A DNA stretch of 41,659 nt, taken from IMG/VR virus record IMGVR_UViG_3300020183_000173, positions 1-41,659 of that record; one strand, written 5' to 3'. This DNA comes from a virus. The notes below the pieces were generated by a model that saw only the letters and a list, made by a program, of their open reading frames with translations, searched no databases and was not told the origin of the DNA. The translations under genes were made by a program, and so were the position numbers. This document shows, piece by piece, positions 24,970 to 35,100 of this stretch (its first letter is position 1; each line of letters begins with the position of its first letter).

Positions 24970-27900
24970 ATGGCAAGAAAAGCGATACAATATTACATCT
25001 TTACTCCAGGCGCAGGCGGAGCTGGTACAGTGAAGATTGCTGATAATTATCAGTTAAAAGACATTCTAATGATCACTAATGTGACCACAAACACAGTGAT
25101 CTACAATTTCAGCGATTCAACTCGTGGCGGAACCATCAGCTATTCATCCACAGACACCACAACCATTCCTGGAGTCCAGAATGGCGTGACCACTCTTACA
25201 CTGGATCTAGACACCAGTGCAATGAGTGCCAATGACAAGCTCCAGATTTTTGTGGAAACTGTCGAGCTGCGTGTGCGTACTCATGATTTTGGTATTGATG
25301 CTGTAGAGCGTCAGCGTGTGGCACTGCCAGAATCCTTGATCGACGCTGACTTTGAATATGGTTTGCAGCAGACCAAATGGGCCAGCTTTACCGCAGGTTT
25401 CCAAACTTCCATGACTTATGAAGTGCCTGGTACAGATGTCCAGGCCAACGTTCATGGTTATGCTACCCTGATGACAGCAGGTTCAAACGGTAACATTACC
25501 CAGACGGGCGCAGGCGGAACCTCTTTCAAGACGCTGAACCAGGGTTTCACCCCTCCTGTGACGACCACCAACTTCCCATTAGGCTTTGCAGTCAGTTACC
25601 AAGGCAACACAGGTCCCAGCCACAACTTTAACGATTACAAGATCATTATCAATCAGCCATTGGGTACCAGTGCTCCACGTGGTACCACCTGGGTGGCCAA
25701 CTCGGCCGTTACTGGGGGTGCCCGCAACGTGACATTGGCCAACGGTGGTCCTGCACAGAAAACATTCACAGTGCTGAGCACTCAATACTGGAATGCAGGC
25801 GATATTGGTGTTATTGTTACTCTTCCTGACAGCGACGTGGCTACTGTAGCTACCACCGCAGTCACATCCGGTGCCAGTGCTTTAGCCACCAACGTGGCTC
25901 TCGCAGCACCACAGGCAGTGGTCTTGGCTGTTGAAACTGCCATTGGTGGCACTTTTGAGCTGGTAGGCGTCAACGCCGGCGGCGGCACCGCTGCGCTAGG
26001 AATCACACGACAACTGTTGGGAACCAACAGCGACTCAGTGCAGACTTTGCCAATTGGTGCCAGGATCAAATCAATCACTTCTAACGTGGCCGCTGGTTTT
26101 GCTGCCAACATCGAACTGTTCCGTTGTGACCAGGTTGATACTACCAACAGTACACTCACAATAACTCGTGGCTGGATGAACACCAACGCCAGCCCAATCA
26201 TCAACCCAGGTTCGATTATCGCCAAGGTCAACATGGCCAGCGAACTCAGCACTGGATTGGGCGGCAATTCCAATATTGAAATCGTGCGTCCTACCACAGT
26301 CGCAGTGGTCACAGACGGTGCGTTCACCGTGGTACGTAGTGCTCTTGGTACACAAGCTATAAGTGCTGCACCAGCTGGGTCGCTGTGCATCACAGCAGCA
26401 GGTGTGTTTGTAGCAGGTAACGTCAACGTGCCAGTGATTGGTATCAATGCCAACGCACACGGTGTTCCATCATCAGTTAACGGCGCCAGCCCGTTTGGGC
26501 AAAGTGCAGCAGTAGCCGGTGTGGCTAACATTGCTAACGCTTTTGTGTCTACCTTGGGCTTGAATAACGCCAACGTTGAAGGTATCTACTTTAACACTAT
26601 CAACGATGTAAACTACATGGCGTATTATCCAAAATACTCTCCTAACAGAGACGTCGGGTACATGCTGAGCTCACCGGTTGTTTCTAATGATATCGTTGTT
26701 CGCAAAGGCGGAATGTATTCAGGTGCCAATATCCAGTACGCCAGCATCGTGTCAAACGTGGGAACACCTAGCACCATGACCGTGACCACTGTGCAACCGC
26801 ATGGCCTGTACCCAGGTATGATTATACAAACTCAACTGTTTGGTGCACAAAATGCCAATACTCATGCATCGGGTATTTTTGTTGTTAACAGTGTTCCGAC
26901 CAGCAATCAGTTCACTTTTGTAACTAAGCCGGGTGCTATCGTGGCCAACGCACTGGCCACTGTGGCAGCAATTGGACAGCAGAGTCAGATCAATGGTAAC
27001 ATTACCCTGTTTCCAACCAGCTTGGTACGTCACCGTCCAGTTGATGGTGGAACCAACATTGGTGTAAACGCTCCAGCATTTGGTTTTGAAGTGGCTCGCC
27101 AGACCAAGAAATACTTCCGCTACCAAAGCGGCAAGGGCATGATGTTTACCACAGGTATCAGCATGTGCCCAACGTTTACTGTCACCAATGTGGTAGCGTC
27201 AGGTACCAGCGTGGCCAGCACAATTACTATCCTTACAGAACTCGAGCATGGATTGCAGATAGGCGCCAATATCTCCTTGTTTGGTATCACTACCAGCGGG
27301 TACAACGATCATTATCTGGTAAATTCTATCGTTAGCCCAACAAACTTCACTGTGCTGGCTAAAAATATCCTAGGAGCCACAACACCAACGTACGGAACAT
27401 TCCCCAAGTTCAGCGTAGTAAATTGGCACGGTGCAAGAATCCGCGTGGGCATGTTTGATGACCAAAACGGCGTGTTCTGGGAACATGACGGTATCAAAAT
27501 CAAAGTTGGTCGACGCAGCGCCACCCGTGAAGTGCTTGGTCGAGTAAACGTGGGTATCAATCAACACCTGGTAGCAGGCGACAGATTTACTAGATTTGTT
27601 GACCAGCTGGATGTGGGTGATCAGATTGTTATTCGCGGACAAAATCACACTGTGAGTCGTGTTGTTGGGCAAAGTGAAATGTACATTACACCAACATATC
27701 GCGGATCAATAAACGCAGCCGAAGCAAGAATGAGCGTGATTGACACACTACTTGTTCCTCAGGAGCAATTCAATCTTGACAAACTGGATGGCACCGGTCC
27801 ATCAGGTTATGTGCTAGACAAGACCAAGATGCAGATGGTTGCTATCCAGTACACCTGGTATGGTGCCGGCTTCATTGACTGGGGTCTCCGTACCACAGAT

Positions 27901-29034
27901 GGTAAAATGATCTGGGCACATCGTATCAAGAACAACAACGTGAATGACGAAGCGTTCATGCGCTCAGGTAACTTGCCAGCTAGATACATGAGTTCCAACA
28001 GAACCAATGCACACTCAAGATTGGCACTGCCACTGGTTGCTGCCGAAACAGGCAATATTTCACTGCAAAGCATCACAGACTTCCCAGTTGCTAGTGCTGG
28101 CATTCCAGTCACTGTGGTGGTAGGCGATGAGCTGATCACTTACACAGCAGGTCCATTTGCAGCCAACGGCAACGTTTGTACACTCACACGCAGTGCTGTA
28201 ATATCAAACTACAATCTTGGTCAAGTTCGTTCCATGAGCATGGGTTTGAATCCACAGGGTTCTGGTGTGTCACACAGTGCTGATGCCACATGTAGATTGT
28301 TCAGTATCACTGCCAGCCCAGACCTCAATCACTGGGGTTCGGCGGTCATCCTAGACGGACGCTTTGACGTTGATCGTTCGTATCAGTTTACCTATAACCT
28401 AGCTAACCTCAACGTGTTGGGCACACAGGTTCAAACACTGTTCATGATGAGACTGGCTCCTGCGATTACTAACGCTGTCACAGGCGAACTGGGCAGCAAG
28501 GACTTGATCAACCGCGCTCAGTTGCTGTTGCAGAACTTGTTCGTTAACATCGCAGATACTGCTGCTACCTTGAAGCCACGTTTCTTGTTGCAAGCGGTGT
28601 TGAATCCAACCAACATTATCAGTGCTAACTGGCAGCCGTTGAATGTACGTTTCAACCAACCAGGCGGCACGCTACAAACAGGTGGTTTCAACCAGCCTAG
28701 CTTTACACAGTTCGTTGCAAACGTGTATCCAGCTGGTGACAAGCCAACCAATCTGTGGGGTGTGAACTCGGTAGTGTTTGATTTGAGCCCAAGAGGACAT
28801 CACAACATTCTGCCATATGCACAAGGCGGCGAGCAGTTGTTCTCGATTCCAGTAAGTGCTACTAACTCTGGATTTATCGATCTGCGCAACGTTAAGGAAA
28901 TTGGTGGTGCAGTTCTTCCAGGAACTGGCTTCTATCCAAACGGTAACGAGATAGTGGCGTTCAACATTGTACCTGCTCAAGGATCACAAGCGAACGTTGA
29001 CATTCAAATTACATACATCGAATCTCAAGCGTAA
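24970..29034 (+). CDS. Very large virion structural protein, probably abundant
   Basis: A 1354-residue protein, Thr/Val/Asn/Gly-rich and beta-rich, that differs from the modular fibres around it. It lacks the TGALxVxGG repeats. The middle (GFEVARQTKKYFRYQSGKG, HGARIRVGMFDDQNGVFWEH and RRSATREVLG) looks like one large continuous domain, of a type I recall in virion proteins of aquatic T4-like phages. Codons are richer in AAC, ACC, CTG and CGT than in neighbouring fibres, similar to gp23. It has an exact late promoter, AAGG upstream of the ATG, and a strong terminator almost identical to that of gp23. All suggest a highly expressed virion component such as a baseplate or fibre body; exact identity unknown. 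Confidence 0.75.
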   Translation: MARKAIQYYIFTPGAGGAGTVKIADNYQLKDILMITNVTTNTVIYNFSDSTRGGTISYSSTDTTTIPGVQNGVTTLTLDLDTSAMSANDKLQIFVETVELRVRTHDFGIDAVERQRVALPESLIDADFEYGLQQTKWASFTAGFQTSMTYEVPGTDVQANVHGYATLMTAGSNGNITQTGAGGTSFKTLNQGFTPPVTTTNFPLGFAVSYQGNTGPSHNFNDYKIIINQPLGTSAPRGTTWVANSAVTGGARNVTLANGGPAQKTFTVLSTQYWNAGDIGVIVTLPDSDVATVATTAVTSGASALATNVALAAPQAVVLAVETAIGGTFELVGVNAGGGTAALGITRQLLGTNSDSVQTLPIGARIKSITSNVAAGFAANIELFRCDQVDTTNSTLTITRGWMNTNASPIINPGSIIAKVNMASELSTGLGGNSNIEIVRPTTVAVVTDGAFTVVRSALGTQAISAAPAGSLCITAAGVFVAGNVNVPVIGINANAHGVPSSVNGASPFGQSAAVAGVANIANAFVSTLGLNNANVEGIYFNTINDVNYMAYYPKYSPNRDVGYMLSSPVVSNDIVVRKGGMYSGANIQYASIVSNVGTPSTMTVTTVQPHGLYPGMIIQTQLFGAQNANTHASGIFVVNSVPTSNQFTFVTKPGAIVANALATVAAIGQQSQINGNITLFPTSLVRHRPVDGGTNIGVNAPAFGFEVARQTKKYFRYQSGKGMMFTTGISMCPTFTVTNVVASGTSVASTITILTELEHGLQIGANISLFGITTSGYNDHYLVNSIVSPTNFTVLAKNILGATTPTYGTFPKFSVVNWHGARIRVGMFDDQNGVFWEHDGIKIKVGRRSATREVLGRVNVGINQHLVAGDRFTRFVDQLDVGDQIVIRGQNHTVSRVVGQSEMYITPTYRGSINAAEARMSVIDTLLVPQEQFNLDKLDGTGPSGYVLDKTKMQMVAIQYTWYGAGFIDWGLRTTDGKMIWAHRIKNNNVNDEAFMRSGNLPARYMSSNRTNAHSRLALPLVAAETGNISLQSITDFPVASAGIPVTVVVGDELITYTAGPFAANGNVCTLTRSAVISNYNLGQVRSMSMGLNPQGSGVSHSADATCRLFSITASPDLNHWGSAVILDGRFDVDRSYQFTYNLANLNVLGTQVQTLFMMRLAPAITNAVTGELGSKDLINRAQLLLQNLFVNIADTAATLKPRFLLQAVLNPTNIISANWQPLNVRFNQPGGTLQTGGFNQPSFTQFVANVYPAGDKPTNLWGVNSVVFDLSPRGHHNILPYAQGGEQLFSIPVSATNSGFIDLRNVKEIGGAVLPGTGFYPNGNEIVAFNIVPAQGSQANVDIQITYIESQA

Positions 29035-29053
29035 TCCGCAGCAGAGGAGACAG

Positions 29054-29080
29054 AAAAAGGGCCGCAAGGCCCTTTTTCTT
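29054..29080 (+). terminator. Intrinsic terminator after the 1354-residue gene
   Basis: A 10-bp stem AAAAAGGGCC/GGCCCTTTTT (29054-29063/29068-29077) with a GCAA tetraloop and T run. Its core is the same as at 15366. Confidence 0.9.
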
Positions 29081-29108
29081 TATGTACTTTTCTTTTGGAT
29101 CATGTCTC

Positions 29109-29116
29109 CATAAATA
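29109..29116 (+). promoter_or_regulatory. T4-type late promoter CATAAATA
   Basis: One base from consensus, 23 bases upstream of the ATG at 29140. A second, weaker AGTATAAAT follows at once. Confidence 0.65.
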
Positions 29117-29139
29117 GTATAAATTGAGACAGTTCTGCC

Positions 29140-32100
29140 ATGGCATTAACCAGACCTAAATACAGTCAGATACCTGATACCGACTTTAAGCAAAGCGTAA
29201 GAGTCGCTACTACCGCGGACATCGGCAATGTCATGTTGGCGCAGATGCCCAATACTGTAGACGGCATCGTCTTAAACTTTTATGATCGCGTGTTGGTACG
29301 TGCTCAGGCCAACGCAGCACAAAATGGTATCTATCAAGTCATTGCAGTAGGCACTGGCAGCAACGGTATTTGGGAAAGAACCAAAGATGCCAATGCAGGT
29401 TCAGCCGAAGGTAAAATTACCCCTGCAATTATTACTCTGGTTGAAGAAGGCACAGTCAACACCGGACGTACCTTTAGACTTACCACCACAGGTAATATTG
29501 ATCTTGGCACCACAAATCTAAGTTTTGGTGTGAGCACAGCTGAGCCGGCTGGTAGTACAGGGCAGCTACAGTTTGCCAACGTCAACAATCAGCTGGGCGG
29601 CATTTCAACTTCCAGCTTTAATTATGTTACTGGAAACCTAACTTTTGCCAGCGGCAATATATTTGTCCCTAATCTATTCGCCACCACAACCATAACCGCT
29701 GCCACGCTGTTCCAAAACGGCAAACGAGTTCCCCAGATAGTCAGTTCCCCAACTCCACCAGCAGATCCTGCTGAAGGTGATCAGTGGTATCAAGTTGGCA
29801 CAGACATACTGTATGAATGGATCGATAGCGGAGGTACCACCTATTGGGTGGACGTTACCGGCGCCACTATTGCCAATGTCAATCCAATCACATCAACCAC
29901 AGTTGGCACCTTAGTTGTTAACAGTGGCACAGACAGCACCAGTGCCAACACAGGTGCGCTGCAAATTGTGGGTGGCGTTGGCATCAGCGGCAATATCTAT
30001 GTTGGTGGACAAATCCTCACATCTAGCGGAGTAGGCATTGGTGGCAATCTTAGTATTACTTCTACTGCTCCAAGCACAAGCGAAACAACAGGTGCATTGG
30101 TCATTCCAACACCAGGCGGACTAGGCATTGGTGGCAACATCTGGGCTGGCGGTGCCATAGTTGCCAACAGCAGAATCGCAGCCACATCAAGCAGCACAGG
30201 TGCTATTGTTGTACCTGGCGCAGGAGGTATTGGTGCGGGCGGCAACATCTGGGCTGGCCAAAATATCAGTGCTGTAGGCAACATCACCGGTGGCAGTATC
30301 CGTCAGAGTATAAGTTCTAATGCACCACTGAATCCTGTGGTAGGTGACCAATGGTATCAGCTGGGTACTGATGTTTTGTACCAGTATGTAAGCGATGGTA
30401 CCAACTCTTATTGGGTTGATATTACCGGTGCCACAGTGGCCAATATCACGGCCTACAATCAACAAAGTTTGAATGACATTGCGATTGTGAGTGGTACACC
30501 AAGCACCAGTGCAGCCAGCGGCGCACTGCAAGTTTCTGGCGGAGTAGGCATCCAAGGCAACCTGTACCTGCAGGGTAATTTGAATGTGGCTGGCGGTAAT
30601 ATTGTTGCCAACCAAAATATTACCAGCACCAGTACCACTACAGGCAGCATGGTTGTCACCGGGCAAGGCGGCCTAGGCGTAGGTGGCAACATCAACATTG
30701 GTGGCAATCTCAGCGTTTTGCAAACAGCATCATTCGCTCAAAATGTGCAGATTGCTGCTAACCTAACCACTGGTGGCACTTATTTTTCTGCTGCTGGACT
30801 AACAGTTGACCAAGGAAATGTCTCAGCTACCGGCAGTTATTTTTCGTTAAACGGATTAACAGTCACCAATGGCAATATCACAACCACAGGTAACACCGCT
30901 ATTGTGGGCGGATTGACCATTACTGATGGCGGTATCAGTAGTTTAAGCAGTCTGGCCGTGATTGGAGCAGGCACCATTGGCGGCAATTTGGATGTGACTG
31001 GTAGAGTCACAGGTGGCGGCATACGCAAAACATCCAGTGCCACTGCACCAGTCAACCCTATTGTGGGGGATGTTTGGTACAAAACGGACACAGATGTTTA
31101 CTACCAATACATCAATGATGGAGCAAGCAATTTCTGGATAGACATAGCTGGTGCTACGGTCAGCAATGCCACACCCAATCAGCCACAAAGTTTACAAGAT
31201 TTGACCATTGTCAGCGGTACAGCTAGCACAAACACCACAACAGGGGCATTGGTTGTCACTGGTGGGGTAGGTGTAAGCGGTAATATAAATGCAGGCAATG
31301 TCACAGCAAATAACATCACAGCAAATAACATCACAGCAGACTTGTTTACCTATGCCAATGGTGTTAGCATACTTGCCGGCAACGAAGGTACTTTTTCTAA
31401 CACCAATGTCACAGCGTATCTCGCAGCAAATTCTATTTCTTTTGCTGGTGGCAACATTGTTTCATCAGCGCAGTTTTTTAGCACAAACAATTTTAACATT
31501 ACCAATGGCAATATTGTCAGCACCGGAACTCTAGCTGTCATAGGCGGGTTGACTATAGAAAACGGTGCTATTGGTAACTTGGCCGGTTTGACGGTGATCG
31601 GCAACGGTACCATATCAGGCAATTTAGCTGTGAGTGGTAATGTTACTGGTGGCGGTATTAGAAAAACAACCAGTACCACAGCACCAGTCAACCCTGTGGT
31701 GGGTGACTTGTGGTATAAGAGTGACACCGATGTTCTTTACCAATACATCAATGATGGTACAAGCAACTTCTGGGTAGACTATGTAGGCGCAACTGTAAGC
31801 AATGCTTCGCCAACATCTCCGCAAAGTTTACAAGACTTGGCTATCGTAAGTGGAACACCAAGCACCACCACTACTACCGGTGCGCTAACTGTTACTGGTG
31901 GAGCAGGCATCAGCGGTAATATCAATGCAGGCAATGTTTCTGCAGGCACAGTAAGTGGTAGTTTGTTTACTTTTGCCAATGGCGTAAACATACTAGCTGG
32001 TAATGAAGGTACCTATTCGAATGCGAATGTTACCGCATATCTAGTCAGCTCAGATGTGGCCATTGGTGGTAATCTTTCTGCAGGTGGAACTTACTTTGCA

Positions 32101-35100
32101 GCTGGCGGGTTATCTGCACTTGGCGGCATACTCACAGTTGGCAATGTCCTGAGTTCGGGCAGCAAGGCCATTGTGGGCGGCCTCACAATTGAAAACGGTG
32201 GTTTTGGTAACATTGCCAGTCTGACTGTGGTTGGTGCTGCAAATATTGGTGGGGACCTTGCAGTAACAGGTAACATAACCGGCGGCGGCCTAAGAAAAAC
32301 CGCCAGCGCAACTGCACCAGCGTATCCGGTACCTGGCGACGTATGGTATAAAACTGATACCGATGTCTACTATACCTATGTAAATGACGGAACCAGTAGT
32401 TATTGGATCGACTATGTAGGTGCCACAGTTAGTAATGCTGCTGTGCAAAACAGCATAAATTATGATTTCCGTATTGCCAGTGGAACCGAAAGCTACGATA
32501 GTGACACTGGTGCGGTCACTGTGGTAGGAGGCATAGGCGCCACAGGCAATATTTTTATAGGCGGACTAATCAACGCCAATGGCAACATTGTTGCCAACAG
32601 CAGAGTAGCAAGCACCAATGCCACTACTGGTGCTTTGGTTATAGCCGGCCTAGGCGGACTTGGAGTCGGCGGCACACTGTTCACAGGTCAAGGTGCCAAT
32701 ATTGGTACCACGCTAAATGTAGGTACCAGTGCTATTGTTGGTACCAGTCTAAATGTCGGAGCCACAGCCAATGTGGTAGGCAACTTCAACACTCTGGGCA
32801 ACATCAGTGCTCAAGGCCGAGTTGACATAACTGGTAATCTTGATGTAGTGGGCAGAGTTACAGGTGGTGGCATCCGTAAAACCACTAGCGTATCAGCACC
32901 GGCCAGTCCTGTGGTCGGTGATTTATGGTACAAGACCGACACAGATGTTCTTTATCAGTACGTGCATGACGGCACCAGCAACTACTGGGTTGATTATGTA
33001 GGTGCGACAGTCAGCAATGCCAGCATAGAAACAGGTTTACTTACTGATTTAGAAATAGTAACTGGCACCGCAAGCACCAACGATCAAAGTGGTGCACTGC
33101 GTGTGGTAGGCGGCGCAGGCATCACAGGAAATATTTTTGCCGGCGGATTGATATCAGCCAATGGTAACATTGTTGCCAACAGTCAAACTGCCAGTTCAAG
33201 CACAACAACAGGTGCACTGGTTATTACTGGTAGCGGTGGCATTGGTATAGGTGGTGCCGCATGGATAGGCACCAGTGCCAATATTGGTACAACATTAAAT
33301 GTTGGCACCAGCGGCATTATTGGTACCAGTTTGAGCGTGGGCGGCAACATTGTAGGTGCAAGTAACTTTGCTCTAACTGGACGAGCTGATATATCAGGAG
33401 ATGTTGCTATCACAGGCAATGTAACTGGCGGCGGCATCCGTAAAACAACAAGTTTGAGTGCCCCAGTCAACCCTGTGGTCGGCGACCTTTGGTACAAAAC
33501 AGACACAGATGTACTATACCAATACATCAATGATGGCACAAACAGCTATTGGATTGACTTTGTTGGTGCGACTGTAAGCAATGCCGCAGTTGACAACAGT
33601 ACCAATGCAGATTTTACAATTACCAGCGGCACTCCAGGTACAGACACTGAAACTGGTGCCTTAAGAGTTGCAGGCGGATTTGGCATCACCGGCAACATCT
33701 ATGCTGGGGGCATTATTAGTGCGTCTGGTAATTTGGTAGCAAATGCAACCACAGCAAGTGGCAATACCAGCACTGGTGCTTTGGTTGTGCGTGGTGGTGC
33801 GGGCATTGCAGGTGCTACCTATATTGGCGGATTGCTCAATGTTGCTCAAACTCTCGCAGTTACTGGCAATATATCTGGTGCAAATCTTTTGGCTGGGCAA
33901 GGTAACTTTTCTAGCAATATATATGCTGCCAGTGCTTTATTATCAGGCAGAATAGACATTATTGGGTCGGCCACTGTGGGCGGCGACCTAGCAGTAACAG
34001 GCAATGTTTCTGGTGGTGGACTAAGAAAAACTGCCAGTACCACAGCACCTGTAAATCCAGTACCAGGCGATGTTTGGTACAAAACAGATACAGATGTGTA
34101 CTATACCTATGTCAATGATGGATCAAATACCTATTGGATTGATTTTGTCAGCGCCACAGTGAGTAACGCAGCAGTTGACAACAGCACCAACAATGATTTC
34201 ACAATTGCCAGCGGCACAGAAAGCACCAGTGTCAATACCGGTGCGCTACGTGTGGTAGGGGGTGTAGGTGTTACAGGTAACCTAAATGCAGGTAATCTAG
34301 CAGTGACCACAGTGTCCGCTGGCACATTTACCTATGCTAATGGAGTCAACATTCTTGCTGGCAATGAAGGCACATACTCAAATGCCAATGTTGCAGCCTA
34401 TATCGCAGCATCATCAATTACAGTTGGTGGTAACGTATCTGCGGGTGGATCATATTTCTCAGCTGGAGGTTTCACTGCACTCTCTGGTGCTATATCTGCT
34501 GCCACACTAGATCTCTCAGGCAACATCAACAGTGCAGGTACTCGCGCAGTTGTGGGCGGGCTCACAATTGAAAATGGAGCATTTGGCAACCTGGCCAGTT
34601 TGAGTGTGATAGGGTCAGCAGTAATTGGCGGCGACGTGACAATCACAGGAAACGTGACCGGTGGTGGTATTCGTAAAACCACAAGTGTGTCTGCACCTGT
34701 TAATCCAGTGATAGGAGATTTATGGTACAAGAATGACACTGACGTCTTGTATCAGTATGTAAATGATGGAACTAGCAACTACTGGGTTGACTTTGTCAGT
34801 GCCACAGTAAGCAATGCAGCAGTGAGCTTGGGCACCAGTAGCGACTTCACAGTGGCCAGTGCAACCGCAGCGGTAGATTACAACACAGGTGCGTTACGTG
34901 TAGTTGGTGGTGTTGGAGTAACTGGAAATATTTTTGCTGGAAACAACATTAGTGCAGGAGAAATGTTGTCTGCTGTTACCGGTGCATTTGTTGGCAATCT
35001 AACAGCAGGCAATATCAGTACTGGCCAGGTTACAGCCACTGGTTCAATTGCAGCATTGAGTATGACTGCAGGCGGATTGTCTGTGTCATCCAACAGCATG

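Noticed and set aside
25782-26573. A 263-codon minus-strand frame opposite the 1354-residue gene
   Set aside because: Shadow of Thr/Ala/Gly-rich codons in a strongly supported plus-strand gene.
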